Shown here piece after piece: positions 6,127 through 14,501 of a stretch of DNA of 45,476 bases (within the stretch, counting starts at the first letter, position 1; each line of letters opens with the position of its first letter). The notes beneath the pieces are model-generated. The model was not told where the DNA came from. It ran no database searches and saw nothing but the letters and a program-made list of their open reading frames with translations. A program made the translations under genes and the position numbers. Source of the DNA: Hyphomicrobiales bacterium (GTDB lineage Bacteria > Pseudomonadota > Alphaproteobacteria > Rhizobiales > NORP267); assembly GCA_030688605.1 (NCBI GenBank), contig JAUYJB010000060.1, forward strand, positions 1-45,476, written 5' to 3'.

Positions 6127-8142
6127 TCAAGCCCCTTCGTCGCGCTCGCCGCGAATTGTTTTCTGCTGGTTGCCGTCACCTTCGACCCAGATGCGCCAGC
6201 CGTCGAAATAAGCCCCGTCCTTCAACAGAGCCACAAGCTTGCGCCGGGCCGTCGACTGGCTCAACTCCAACACGGTGTCATCGGCCAGGCGCTCCGAGGC
6301 GGTGTGCAGCGCCACCGAGCCGCCCCCCTCGGCGAGCAGCGCGCAGACGAGTTTCAGCGCCATCGCTTCGATATTCGTTTCGCGCTCGATCAGCCGGATC
6401 GGGACCGCCACGCCCACCTCGTCGCCGTTGCCGATCCGCACGCTCTCTTTCTCGAACCACGAGGGCTTGCCGTCGCTCAGAGAGAAATTCAGCTTGCCGT
6501 CGTCAAGACGCATAAACCTAAAGCGCTTGTCCTCGGGAACGCCGTATATCTTGGCGTCCGCCTGGTCCATCCCGTAAAGCGTGGCCGTGATCCGGCTGGC
6601 GTTCGGGAGCGCCGACGCGCCACGGCTGCTATCCGCGTTGCCGGCGTGCCCCGAGGAGGCCGCCTGCGGCGGCTTGCGGCTGTGGTGCACCAGCATCAGC
6701 GCCGTGTCGCCATTCATGGCGATGTCGCGGTACAGCCGGGCCACCAGGTTGATGTCGACATTATCGTTCTCGTCGGCCTCGTGGGTCTCGACCAACGGGT
6801 CGACGAACACGGCCGCGGCGCGATGCTCCAGACAGTACCGCGTCAGCATCTCTACGTCCGGGGCGACGCGAAGCTGCCCGCCCTTGACCCGGCGCGCGAC
6901 CAGGAACCGCTGGCTACTGGCGCCCGAATAGATCGTCAGCCGGCCCTCGATCTCCCCCCACGCCACCTTGAAGCGTTGCAGGACGGCGGCAAGGCGTCGC
7001 AGCATCTCCTCCTCGTCGTCCTCGTTGTTGACGACGATCGCGTGGCCGGGCTCGTAAACCGTCATGTCGAGCAGGTCGCGCCCGGTCGCCACGGACACGG
7101 CGGCGGCGAGCGCCAGGGTCGACTTGCCGACGCCGCCAGGGGAGACGAGAACTGAAAGCTTGTTGCGCATCAGCAGGCGCCCGAGCACCCATCGCCGGCG
7201 CGGCAGGGCATCGGCGGCAAATTGTTCGATAGGGTGCAGGCGCACGGACTTGATTGCCGGCTTGCCGATGCGCGCTATATCGGCATCCCGCAGGACATCG
7301 AACTCGGCGGCAGCGGACGCCGAGCCGGGGCTATTCTGCCCGTAGGCGTAGGCGTTACGGCAGATCGTATCCAGTTCTTCCGGCGACCATTCCGGCTCGC
7401 ATCGCTTGTTCCAAGTGCCGAGCATCATCGTCGCGGCCATCCATTCCGAGATGCCCAGGTCGCGCAGATGTGCTGCCGTTTTATACGCCCTATCATTCCC
7501 GCCCTGGCCCTCGATCGATGGGGCCGCCTCCTCAATGTATGTTTCCGCCACGGCCAGGGCGGCCGGAGTGTCAAGCTCCACAGAGCTCTCCAGCTTCACC
7601 GGCTTGGCTGCCGTGGCCGTGGCGTTTATGACATCGATCAGGGCCGCCGGGGCAGAGGCAAGTGGCGTATTATGCAGAACACGATAAGGCCGCCCGTCTA
7701 TGGTGCTGCCAGGCCCCACGACAAGACCGCCGCGGCATCTGATATCGACCCCCGGAGCCAAGACGCCCGCCGTGCTCTTGACGAGTTCGGAGGCGGCAAA
7801 GTACAGGTGCTTTCCGCCACTTGGGGTGCCGACAGTAAATGTCACGGCAAGCTCGCCGACGAGGGCGCGCAGATTGGCCTCGCCGTCGACGCCGCGCTTG
7901 CAATCCAAATCGACGACCAGCAGGTAGCGACCATCAGGAAGCTTTTTCCCTGTGGCGATCCCGATATTATGGGGGTTGCCTGTGCCGAACCACCGTGACA
8001 ACATGCCCTCGTCCGTCGTGGCCTTTTCCTGCCAAGCGGATATAGCCGGAGCCTTGCCGTTGCGCTTCACCGGGAACAGGTGAAGGCCACGTTCGGCAAG
8101 GTTCCTTGCGACCGCCAGCCTTGTTGGCAGCGGGCGGTTCAT
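6127..8142 (-). CDS. primase-polymerase fused to RepA-like replicative helicase
   Basis: A 671-residue replication protein. Residues about 1-175 form a bifunctional primase/polymerase (PrimPol) domain with VVDLD (D78, D80), GGKHLYF (H112) and GVDIR (D133). Residues about 310-520 are a RecA-fold helicase of the RepA/AAA_25 type: Walker A SPGGVGKST (K340), Walker B AVFVDPL (D448) and the sensor strand LMLVHHS (about 482-488). The C-terminus (about 590-660) resembles a winged helix. Such fusions prime and unwind DNA at phage and plasmid origins. It lies directly after the GapR-like gene and near the DNA polymerase. Confidence 0.92.
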   Translation of the reverse strand: MNRPLPTRLAVARNLAERGLHLFPVKRNGKAPAISAWQEKATTDEGMLSRWFGTGNPHNIGIATGKKLPDGRYLLVVDLDCKRGVDGEANLRALVGELAVTFTVGTPSGGKHLYFAASELVKSTAGVLAPGVDIRCRGGLVVGPGSTIDGRPYRVLHNTPLASAPAALIDVINATATAAKPVKLESSVELDTPAALAVAETYIEEAAPSIEGQGGNDRAYKTAAHLRDLGISEWMAATMMLGTWNKRCEPEWSPEELDTICRNAYAYGQNSPGSASAAAEFDVLRDADIARIGKPAIKSVRLHPIEQFAADALPRRRWVLGRLLMRNKLSVLVSPGGVGKSTLALAAAVSVATGRDLLDMTVYEPGHAIVVNNEDDEEEMLRRLAAVLQRFKVAWGEIEGRLTIYSGASSQRFLVARRVKGGQLRVAPDVEMLTRYCLEHRAAAVFVDPLVETHEADENDNVDINLVARLYRDIAMNGDTALMLVHHSRKPPQAASSGHAGNADSSRGASALPNASRITATLYGMDQADAKIYGVPEDKRFRFMRLDDGKLNFSLSDGKPSWFEKESVRIGNGDEVGVAVPIRLIERETNIEAMALKLVCALLAEGGGSVALHTASERLADDTVLELSQSTARRKLVALLKDGAYFDGWRIWVEGDGNQQKTIRGERDEGA

Positions 8143-8144
8143 GC

Positions 8145-8513
8145 TCAGGCCATGCCGATCGAGAACAGGTAAAGGTCGAGAAGCTCCTGCTCCTCGGCGC
8201 GCTTCCCCGCGTCCTGCTTGCGCAGACTAACCACCTTGCGGATCGTCTTGACATCCAGACCTTCGGTTTTGGCTTCGTAGTAGAGGATACGTATAAGGTC
8301 GGCGATGTCCTTCTTTTTCTCCTCCATGCGTTCGATGCGCTCGATGACATCGCGCAATAGCTCGCCGGCAACGCCGGAGTTACCGCCTATAGCGACGGGT
8401 TCAGGCTCCGGCTCCGGGACCGGGCCGGTGTTCAGGGCGTCGCCCACGACATCGGCCAACGGGTCGGCCGCGCGGTCGAGGAAACCAGGCATCTCGTCGG
8501 GATCGTCGATCAT
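8145..8513 (-). CDS. GapR-like (DUF2312) DNA-binding protein
   Basis: A 122-residue protein. Residues about 48-121 match the DUF2312/GapR family: a helical coiled segment (ERIERMEEKKKDIADLIR), then YYEAKTEGLDVKTIRKVVSLRKQD and a final helix ending LDLYLFSIG. In Caulobacter GapR is a nucleoid protein that clamps overtwisted DNA ahead of polymerases. The phage copy adds an acidic, Pro/Glu-rich N-terminal extension of about 45 residues. The start at 8513 is chosen for AAAGGA upstream. Between DNA polymerase and primase-helicase, a role in phage replication or nucleoid takeover is plausible but inferred. Confidence 0.9.
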   Translation of the reverse strand: MIDDPDEMPGFLDRAADPLADVVGDALNTGPVPEPEPEPVAIGGNSGVAGELLRDVIERIERMEEKKKDIADLIRILYYEAKTEGLDVKTIRKVVSLRKQDAGKRAEEQELLDLYLFSIGMA

Positions 8514-8529
8514 CGTTCTGTTCCTTTCG

Positions 8530-10677
8530 TCACTTGCGATAGCGCGCGCCTTCCCACCCGTCTGCGGCAACGGGCAAGCCCTTCGCCCAGGCAGGAAGAA
8601 CGCACATGATTTTCAGCAGTTCGGCCAATGTTCCCTCGCCCTCCGGCACCAGGCACACAACCTCGTCGTGGGTGTGCATGACGGTCTTGTATTCCGCGGC
8701 CTCCAGGCGCTTTATCGCCGAGGCCAGCAGATCGCGCGCGACGGCCTGGTCCGCGTTCTCGGCCAACTCGCCGCCGTAGGTGGCGACCCGCGCCCACCGG
8801 GAGCCGTTCTTTCGGTCGGGGACGATCTTCTTCTTGCGGTTCTCGTCGATCTTCGAGAAGTAGGTCAGCGCGATCTTCGTGGCCGGGCTGCCGTCGTCGT
8901 TCTTCCACGGCATCTCGCGGCGCACGAGTTGCGGGTACGGATAGGCGAGACAGCGGCCGGATGGCAGCCGCATGAACAGGAAAGAGCCGGCCTTACGAAA
9001 AGCGATGTGCGCTCCGGCCTGCGTAATCGATCCGGGACGCTCGACGGCGTGAACGGCCGCGTCCTCCATATCGCGCCAGAAAGCGGCCGTCGCCGGGTGC
9101 CGCTCGCGCCACGGTATCTTGACCAGTTCGGCGGCAACCCATGCCCGGTGCGACATGAGGCCGGCGGCCTTGCCGCGCGAACGCCACGACAGCAAGGCCG
9201 CCTTGCGCCGCTCGCGCGAGGAGGAGGGCCATACGAGCGGCAGGATTTCTTCAACGTCGATACCGTAGCCAGCGGCCATGCTGGCGAAAGCGCCGGCGCC
9301 GCCCTGATACCCGAGCGCCAGTTCCGACACCTTGCCAACCTGCCGCCGGGGGTCGCCCTTATCGTCGATCCGGTCCCCAAAAATACCCTCGGCGGCAACG
9401 AGGTACATGTCCTTGCCCTCGCCCCGGTGCACGGCGCGGATCGCGTCGAGCTTCCATTGCTCGCCGGCCAGCCACGGCAGTACGCACGCCTCGATGCCGG
9501 AGAAGTCGCCGGCGATCAGCCTCATCCCCTCCGGCGCCTCGATCATGCCGCGCAGGCTCGACGACAGCGGAACCGTTACGCCGCCGTGCACGAGGGAAAT
9601 TGCCTCGTATGCGTCCTCGCGCTCCAGCATGTCGAGGCACCAATCGACATCCACGTCTTTCGCCGGGCGGGGGAGGTTCTGCGTCTGAATGCGCCGGCCC
9701 GCCCACCGGCCTGTCGACGCCGCGTGGAACTGGTGCAGACCGCGCGCCCGGCCATCGGGGGACGTGCATTCGAGCGCGGCTTGGAGCTTCCTGACCGAGG
9801 TCTTGCCGACCGACTGGCGTATCGACAGCGCTTGGCGGGCCGCGTTTGGCAGGCCGTCCATATTCAATAACTCGAATATGTCGGCCTTCGTCAGGCTGGT
9901 CACCGGCAGGCCGAACTCCTTGCGCAGCCAAGCGCCGAGCTTCAAAACGTTGGTGGCGGCGGGAACGGCGCCGCCGGTGATCCGGCGCAATTCGGCGTTG
10001 CCCTCGCGGGCCTCGCGCTCCACAAGCGCCAGGGCGCGGCGCACGGAAACCAGGTCGATCGGCACCCCGCGGCGGTTGATGCGGAAGTCTACTTCCCAAA
10101 GCTCCTGCTCGGAGGCTTTCAGGGCCGGCAGGCGCTTCTCTATTTCGCGTTCGTCGCGCACATCTTTTTTGCAGGTCTCGTACAGCCGCTCGTATAGCTC
10201 GGGGTAATCGTCTTTTTCCCACCATTCGACCGTGCCGTCCTCGTGCGCCTTCCGGGGCTTGCACAGCTTGAGCATGACGCGCCGTCCTTCATCGTCCTTG
10301 CCAGTAGCGAGACCGATAGCCGGGCCGGCAGCCGCAAGAGAACCCGGCAGGGCGTGGGCGTAGCAGATCGCCATCGTGTCGATGCACTGGTCGGGGCTCA
10401 GCGGCGGGAAACCATAGAGGCGCATCGCGATCTCGTGCCAGATGACAAGCTCGAAATAAGCGTTGTGGGCGACAAATTTGGCGCCGGCTTCCAAGGCGGC
10501 GAACAGGCGTTTAGGCAGCGGGTCGCCGGGCGCCCACGATTGCGGTTCCTCGTCGTCGAAGGCATAACCCATACATAAGATATCGGTTGACGGGTGCTCG
10601 GCGTACACGTCGGCCCCCGCGGTCTTGATGTCGACCGTGCTGCGGGTCTCGAAATCGGAGTGAACCTTCACCGTCAT
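8530..10677 (-). CDS. family A DNA polymerase with 3'-5' exonuclease domain
   Basis: A 715-residue replicative polymerase. The N-terminal DEDD exonuclease begins at once with D8-x-E10 (HSDFETRS); further acidic residues are D100 and D172. Polymerase motif A is GDFSGIEA (D391), motif B lies in RRQVGKVSELALGYQGG (R445, K449, Y457) and motif C is HDE (670-672). There is no 5'-3' nuclease domain. At about 715 residues it resembles the PolA variants of phages, including those called DpoZ in 2-aminoadenine phages. Its start overlaps the methyltransferase stop (ATGA). Confidence 0.95.
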   Translation of the reverse strand: MTVKVHSDFETRSTVDIKTAGADVYAEHPSTDILCMGYAFDDEEPQSWAPGDPLPKRLFAALEAGAKFVAHNAYFELVIWHEIAMRLYGFPPLSPDQCIDTMAICYAHALPGSLAAAGPAIGLATGKDDEGRRVMLKLCKPRKAHEDGTVEWWEKDDYPELYERLYETCKKDVRDEREIEKRLPALKASEQELWEVDFRINRRGVPIDLVSVRRALALVEREAREGNAELRRITGGAVPAATNVLKLGAWLRKEFGLPVTSLTKADIFELLNMDGLPNAARQALSIRQSVGKTSVRKLQAALECTSPDGRARGLHQFHAASTGRWAGRRIQTQNLPRPAKDVDVDWCLDMLEREDAYEAISLVHGGVTVPLSSSLRGMIEAPEGMRLIAGDFSGIEACVLPWLAGEQWKLDAIRAVHRGEGKDMYLVAAEGIFGDRIDDKGDPRRQVGKVSELALGYQGGAGAFASMAAGYGIDVEEILPLVWPSSSRERRKAALLSWRSRGKAAGLMSHRAWVAAELVKIPWRERHPATAAFWRDMEDAAVHAVERPGSITQAGAHIAFRKAGSFLFMRLPSGRCLAYPYPQLVRREMPWKNDDGSPATKIALTYFSKIDENRKKKIVPDRKNGSRWARVATYGGELAENADQAVARDLLASAIKRLEAAEYKTVMHTHDEVVCLVPEGEGTLAELLKIMCVLPAWAKGLPVAADGWEGARYRK

Positions 10678-11654
10678 AGCAAGCCCGTAGCCTCTATGAA
10701 TGCCGCGATAAATTCTGCTGCCAGTTGAGGCACTATCGCGTTTCCATAAGCTCTTAACATGCCGACCCGCGACTTGCCTTCAAGGGCGCTGCCCGATCCC
10801 AGCTTGAAGGCAGCCCCATCAAGAAGCGGGAATGTGCCGGGCTCAACTGGCCGCCACTTTCCATCCCGGCAGAGGAGCCGGTCAGCATCTCGCCAGAAGC
10901 CGTCAGACGGGCCGGAGAATTCGTGTCGATCTTGTCCGCATCCCGCACCAGACAGGCGCAACCGTGCTTCGTTCCGTGAATTTCCTTCTGGCCCTTTGAC
11001 CGCCCGGTCGTGTCGTGCGCCTGTGGGGTCGACCACCCCGCCAACTTCCCTACCGCATTCAGGCTCACCGTCGCCTTGCTGCCATCCGGCCGCCTGCCCG
11101 TTGCGCTCGCCTCCTTCGCCGCCTGCGATCCGGTCGCGTTGCCGACTGTCGGCGTCGGCCACCCACCACAGCCGTTGCCGGATGTGCGGAGCGCCGACGC
11201 CCGCAGCGCACAGATCGGCGGCCCCGACGGCATACCCCAATGCTTCCAGGTCAGCGCGTACTCCGGCCAGCCATTCGCGCCCAAGCGGGCTCGCAACCTG
11301 TTCTCCAAAAATCGTTGCAGGCGCGCCGTGCTCGGCAATGAGCCAGTACCAGTCCGGCCACAGGTGCCGCTCATCGGCAAACCCAGCACCCTTGCCTGCC
11401 GCGCTGAAAGGTTGACAAGGGCAGGAGCCGGTCCACACGGGGCGCTCGTCGGGCCATCCGGCGAGCCGGAGCGCGTAGGGCCAGCCACCGATGCCGGCGA
11501 AGAAATGGCATTGGCCGTATCCCCGAAGGTCGGCGGCGCAAACGTCTCTGATGTCCCGGTCATCCACGTCTCCTGCCGGCAGGTGCCCGGCCGCGATCAG
11601 GTTTTTCAACCACGCCGCGGCGTAAGGATCGACCTCGTTGTAATAGGCGGGCAT
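10674..11654 (-). CDS. C5 cytosine DNA methyltransferase
   Basis: A 326-residue enzyme that would transfer a methyl group from AdoMet to cytosine C5 in phage DNA, probably protecting it from host restriction. Motif I FFAGIGG is at 51-57, and motif IV GSCPCQPF has the catalytic Cys80. The motif VI region is GEQV rather than the usual ENV (E118). Motif VIII-like IRQRLWWVA lies at about 158 and motif X MLRAYGNAIVPQLA at about 300. A second long open frame is nested in it, and the segment after residue 166 is polar and low in recognisable structure. It belongs to the replication operon; no restriction partner is visible. Confidence 0.92.
   Translation of the reverse strand: MPAYYNEVDPYAAAWLKNLIAAGHLPAGDVDDRDIRDVCAADLRGYGQCHFFAGIGGWPYALRLAGWPDERPVWTGSCPCQPFSAAGKGAGFADERHLWPDWYWLIAEHGAPATIFGEQVASPLGREWLAGVRADLEALGYAVGAADLCAAGVGAPHIRQRLWWVADADSRQRDRIAGGEGGERNGQAAGWQQGDGEPECGREVGGVVDPTGARHDRAVKGPEGNSRNEARLRLSGAGCGQDRHEFSGPSDGFWRDADRLLCRDGKWRPVEPGTFPLLDGAAFKLGSGSALEGKSRVGMLRAYGNAIVPQLAAEFIAAFIEATGLL
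10754..11563 (-). CDS. possible nested gene in +1 frame inside the C5 methyltransferase
   Basis: A 269-codon frame beginning with ATG 91 bases downstream of the methyltransferase start and lying entirely within it, on the same strand in the +1 frame. The product is not the Arg-rich nonsense typical of shadow frames here. It has a patterned, Trp/Pro/Gly/Ser-rich sequence with YALTWKHWGMPSGPP, GGWPTPTVGN and a C-terminal GQLSPAHSRFLMGLPSSW. From memory, these segments match phage proteins annotated next to or overlapping C5 methyltransferases, with no assigned function. No start-proximal Shine-Dalgarno is obvious. A homology search could refute it. Confidence 0.5.
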   Translation of the reverse strand: MTGTSETFAPPTFGDTANAISSPASVAGPTRSGSPDGPTSAPCGPAPALVNLSARQARVLGLPMSGTCGRTGTGSLPSTARLQRFLENRLRARLGANGWPEYALTWKHWGMPSGPPICALRASALRTSGNGCGGWPTPTVGNATGSQAAKEASATGRRPDGSKATVSLNAVGKLAGWSTPQAHDTTGRSKGQKEIHGTKHGCACLVRDADKIDTNSPARLTASGEMLTGSSAGMESGGQLSPAHSRFLMGLPSSWDRAAPLKASRGSAC

Positions 11655-11664
11655 CCGCGGCGTC

Positions 11665-11877
11665 CTAGAAATAGGGCGCGTCGGGGCCGTAGTAGTGGCG
11701 CCAGATGCGCAACAACTCGCGCCAATGCTCCGGCGTCACCGCGAGGCGGCGCCGGCGCATCTCCACGGCGGCGGATATGAGATCGACGAACCGCCGCTCG
11801 CGGTCGTCGAGCGGCGCCAGATCGAGATCGACCAGAAGATCGGTCAACCGATTATAAAGGCCCGGCTTCACGATCAT
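11665..11877 (-). CDS. small early-operon protein (70 aa)
   Basis: A 70-residue helical protein with a central basic stretch (AAVEMRRRRLAVTPEHWRELLRIWRHYYG). No family recognised. It sits 8 bases after the ssDNA-binding protein gene and 10 bases before the methyltransferase gene, all on the minus strand, so it is part of the replication operon. There is no signal peptide or membrane segment. Confidence 0.65.
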   Translation of the reverse strand: MIVKPGLYNRLTDLLVDLDLAPLDDRERRFVDLISAAVEMRRRRLAVTPEHWRELLRIWRHYYGPDAPYF

Positions 11878-11885
11878 AACGGGTG

Positions 11886-12509
11886 TTAATCGTCGAGGCC
11901 GAGGGCCGCCAACGGGTCTTCGACGCCGGTGCCGTTGAACACGGCGTCCGCGCTTTCGCCTTCCTCCAGGTCCGGCAGCGTCTCGAACTCCTCGTTCGGA
12001 TCGGCGCGGCCGCCGCCCAAACGCTCGCCGTCCTTGACGATCTGAACGGCTTGCAGGCCGAAGCCGATACCCGGCGAGAAGGTCGACCCCTTCTTGCTGC
12101 CGTAGGGGAACGCCCGGAGGGTGACGATAGCCCAGATGCCGGGATACACGTCTTCCTCGTCCACGATCGGCTCAAGCTTGCGGTCGACCACGGGAATGCG
12201 CTGCGTGGACGAGGCGTTGAAGAAAACGCAGCCCTCCTCGTAACCCTCGAAGTCTTTCTCGCCCTGGTCGCGGAAGGGAAGGCGCAGGCCCTTCGGTATC
12301 TTGTCGCCCCACGTCTCCTTGGCGCAGTCGGCCACGGCCTGCTTGAGCACGGCGATGTCGGCGCCGCGCGGAAACAGGATGGCGGCCGAGCGCTTCGGCA
12401 CCTTGTCCTCGTCCCGCGAGACGGCCTTGAACAGGTTCGGGAAAGACAACCGCACTTCGCAGGTGCGCACGTTGCCGTTGTCAAGCTTCTTGCATTGGTA
12501 TTGCGTCAT
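11886..12509 (-). CDS. ssDNA-binding protein, DUF2815 family
   Basis: A 207-residue protein of the DUF2815 type, the family that includes the ssDNA-binding protein of phage Enc34. Recognisable segments are VRLSFPNLF near residue 20, the FF-x-A motif (CVFFNASSTQRIPVVD) about residue 93, and YPGIWAIVTLRAFPYG about 123, followed by GIGFGLQAVQIVKDG. The acidic C-terminus (ending ALGLDD) is typical of ssDNA-binding proteins that recruit partners. The true start is the ATG at 12507-12509, overlapping the nuclease gene by ATGA; the frame stays open far upstream but that part is not real coding. It would coat single-stranded DNA during replication. Confidence 0.88.
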   Translation of the reverse strand: MTQYQCKKLDNGNVRTCEVRLSFPNLFKAVSRDEDKVPKRSAAILFPRGADIAVLKQAVADCAKETWGDKIPKGLRLPFRDQGEKDFEGYEEGCVFFNASSTQRIPVVDRKLEPIVDEEDVYPGIWAIVTLRAFPYGSKKGSTFSPGIGFGLQAVQIVKDGERLGGGRADPNEEFETLPDLEEGESADAVFNGTGVEDPLAALGLDD

Positions 12510-13783
12510 GGTGTGGGTTCCTTTTCCTTCCGGTGTACTGAAATCGTATCGTCCAAAGCCTCGAATTGATCCTCGATCAGGAGGACGGCCGGCCGCTTGT
12601 CCCCCTCCGGCGCCAGCGTCATGCCGGACGAAACAGGCGGGGCGAGCGGGGCGAGACGGGCGGCAAAATCCTTCTTGCCGACCAGCTTCTCGATCTGCGC
12701 CGGGGATTTCAGCTTGGGCTCGGTGAACATGTCGGCCCGCGTCACGCACATATTGGCCGCGATGCGTTCGGCCCGCTCCTCGTCGGCCCATTGCCGCGTC
12801 GGCCGCTTGTCGACGAGCTTCCAGCCCGGCGGGCAGCGCCCGGCGCGCGCCTCGTCGTAGGCGTGCTCGCGAACGCTCGTGATCCAGCCCTCCAGCAGCT
12901 TGAAACCGTCCATAGCCCGCGCCACTTGCTTCGGCGTCATGTGCCGGGGCACCGGAAGCGTAATCTCCAGGGTGTCGAGACGGTCGAAGTCCTGCCGCGC
13001 CACGGCCAGGGCCTTCTCGGCGAGCGCCGGGCAGACGCCGGCGGCGGGGCACCAGCGGCACCAGTCGCCGGGCACCAGCGGTGCGTCCGGGTCGCGCGTG
13101 CGCGCGGCGGCCTCCTGGAATTGCAGCGACCAGTCGAGCAGGGTCAGCGGGTCGACCGTCGCGCGGCGCACCGGGCCGTCGTCGTGCGGCATCCGGGGCT
13201 GGACGATGACGATTTCCAGACTGGAAATAGGCATGCCGACGCGCTCCATTAAAGCGCCTTCGCCATAATAGATCAGTTGCGGGTTGTCCTTGACCTCGAC
13301 GAGCACACCCGCACCGTACTTGAAGTCGAAAACCTTGAGCGCCTTGGACTTCGGCAGCCAAACCGTCGCGTCGGCGGTGCCGAACATATCCTCGCCGAGC
13401 GATACCCGGCTCTCGACTTCCAGAACCGCCCCGCCTTCCGCCGCGGTCTCGGCCAACACCGTGTCGATGAAAATCTGCACGGCCTCGGCCATCTCCTCGG
13501 TAATCTCGAAGCGGCCGGGGACAAGCGGCGACCCTTTTTTCAAAATCCGCGCAGCCGCGCAATCGCCGTTGACATCGACGACGCTGCCTAGGAGATCGAA
13601 CGGCGACAACCCCACGTCGAAACAACGCTCGATAAGCATGTGCGCGGCCGTGCCTTCGTCGGCATAGACGCTCGACCGGCTTTCGATGCCGGCCGACATG
13701 CGCACCGAGCCGGGGCAGTTCATCCAGCGGTGGGCACCGGACGCCCCAAGCGCGGCGTGCGCCCGCTGCTTGTGGCCGGTCAT
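12506..13783 (-). CDS. Cas4-like PD-(D/E)XK nuclease with Fe-S cluster (DUF2800)
   Basis: A 425-residue protein of the DUF2800 type, related to RecB/Cas4 nucleases. Motifs are visible in order: DEGTAAH (H48), GTADATVW (D138), the catalytic FDFKYG (D153, K155) and NPQLIYYG (Q169). An early C23 with C242-x2-C245-x5-C251 matches the four-cysteine layout that holds a 4Fe-4S cluster. Such enzymes process DNA ends and are found next to DUF2815 ssDNA-binding proteins in many phages, as here. The start has GGAGG at a good distance. Confidence 0.9.
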   Translation of the reverse strand: MTGHKQRAHAALGASGAHRWMNCPGSVRMSAGIESRSSVYADEGTAAHMLIERCFDVGLSPFDLLGSVVDVNGDCAAARILKKGSPLVPGRFEITEEMAEAVQIFIDTVLAETAAEGGAVLEVESRVSLGEDMFGTADATVWLPKSKALKVFDFKYGAGVLVEVKDNPQLIYYGEGALMERVGMPISSLEIVIVQPRMPHDDGPVRRATVDPLTLLDWSLQFQEAAARTRDPDAPLVPGDWCRWCPAAGVCPALAEKALAVARQDFDRLDTLEITLPVPRHMTPKQVARAMDGFKLLEGWITSVREHAYDEARAGRCPPGWKLVDKRPTRQWADEERAERIAANMCVTRADMFTEPKLKSPAQIEKLVGKKDFAARLAPLAPPVSSGMTLAPEGDKRPAVLLIEDQFEALDDTISVHRKEKEPTP

Positions 13784-14043
13784 GCCTTTTCCTCCAAATC
13801 CGACTTCACCAACCGCAGACGCGGCCCGGCGTCTTCCGCGCCCATCTCACTTCTATGGATCGGAAAGGTTCTAAACTCGCAGAACACAACGCCGTCCGGG
13901 ACGATCCGACTAAGCGGCACATAAAAACGGAAGCCCATGCGCTCGTCGATTTCGTGCTCCAACATGCCCCGCCCGATTTCGTGACGGAGTTCATACAGTA
14001 ACTTTTCGATACGCCCTCTGCGGAAAGCGGTCAGGTCATTCAT
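13780..14043 (-). CDS. early-operon hypothetical protein (87 aa)
   Basis: An 87-residue soluble protein: a basic helical N-terminus (FRRGRIEKLLYELRHEIGRG) followed by a short beta-rich part (FRFYVPLSRIVPDGVVFCEFRTF). The start is supported by GAGGAG 8 bases upstream, and the stop overlaps the nuclease start (ATGA). I do not recognise a family. Conserved spacing within the operon suggests it is translated. Confidence 0.7.
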   Translation of the reverse strand: MNDLTAFRRGRIEKLLYELRHEIGRGMLEHEIDERMGFRFYVPLSRIVPDGVVFCEFRTFPIHRSEMGAEDAGPRLRLVKSDLEEKA

Positions 14044-14056
14044 CTATCGAACTCCT

Positions 14057-14443
14057 CTATGCCCGCCGGAGCTTCGACAAAAAGCCGCTGTACTTTTCCT
14101 CGGGAAGATGGTCGAACCGATCGACGCCGAACGTTTTCAATACGTCGAGCGCCTTGCGCGGGCCTTCTTGCCCGGCATCGGTTATGAACTTGCGAAGCTC
14201 GTGCGCCACCATCTCGCGCGTGACGACCTCGGCGTCGTCCGGCTCCGGCTCAGGTATTTCGGCCACCGTCTCGCGCGGGATGGCGGGCGCTTCCTCGGCC
14301 TTCTTGCCGCGCGGCTTGCGCGGCTTCTTCGGCGCGGGCTCCACAACGCTTTCGGCGGCCGTCAGACCGCAACTGTCGATCAGCCGAGCCAGCAGGGCGA
14401 GGTCTTCGCCGCTTTCGATTTCCAGATTAATGGTCGCTTTCAT
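14057..14443 (-). CDS. early-operon protein with charged linker and C-terminal helical domain
   Basis: A 128-residue protein. The N-terminus (MKATINLEIESGEDLALLARLIDSCG) is a short strand-helix unit. Residues about 36-75 are a Lys/Pro/Glu-rich disordered linker. The last 55 residues (VAHELRKFITDAGQEGPRKALDVLKTFG...) form a helical domain that, by memory, recurs at the end of various phage replication-region proteins. A binding role beside the helicase and nuclease is possible. AGGAAGAG precedes the start by 8 bases. Confidence 0.7.
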   Translation of the reverse strand: MKATINLEIESGEDLALLARLIDSCGLTAAESVVEPAPKKPRKPRGKKAEEAPAIPRETVAEIPEPEPDDAEVVTREMVAHELRKFITDAGQEGPRKALDVLKTFGVDRFDHLPEEKYSGFLSKLRRA

Positions 14444-14501
14444 GGCTATCTCTTCCTTTAGCGGTTAGATTAAAAAGTCGCGGTGCATTTTCCGTATCAC
14501 G

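Noticed and set aside
8305-9870. 521-codon open frame on the plus strand
   Set aside because: Antisense to the DNA polymerase and GapR-like genes; its sequence is the typical reverse reading of those genes.
12510-13625. N-terminal extension of the ssDNA-binding protein to 579 residues
   Set aside because: The extension overlaps the whole Cas4-like nuclease gene in another frame and is Arg/Gly-rich; the ATG at 12509 gives a normal-length family member.
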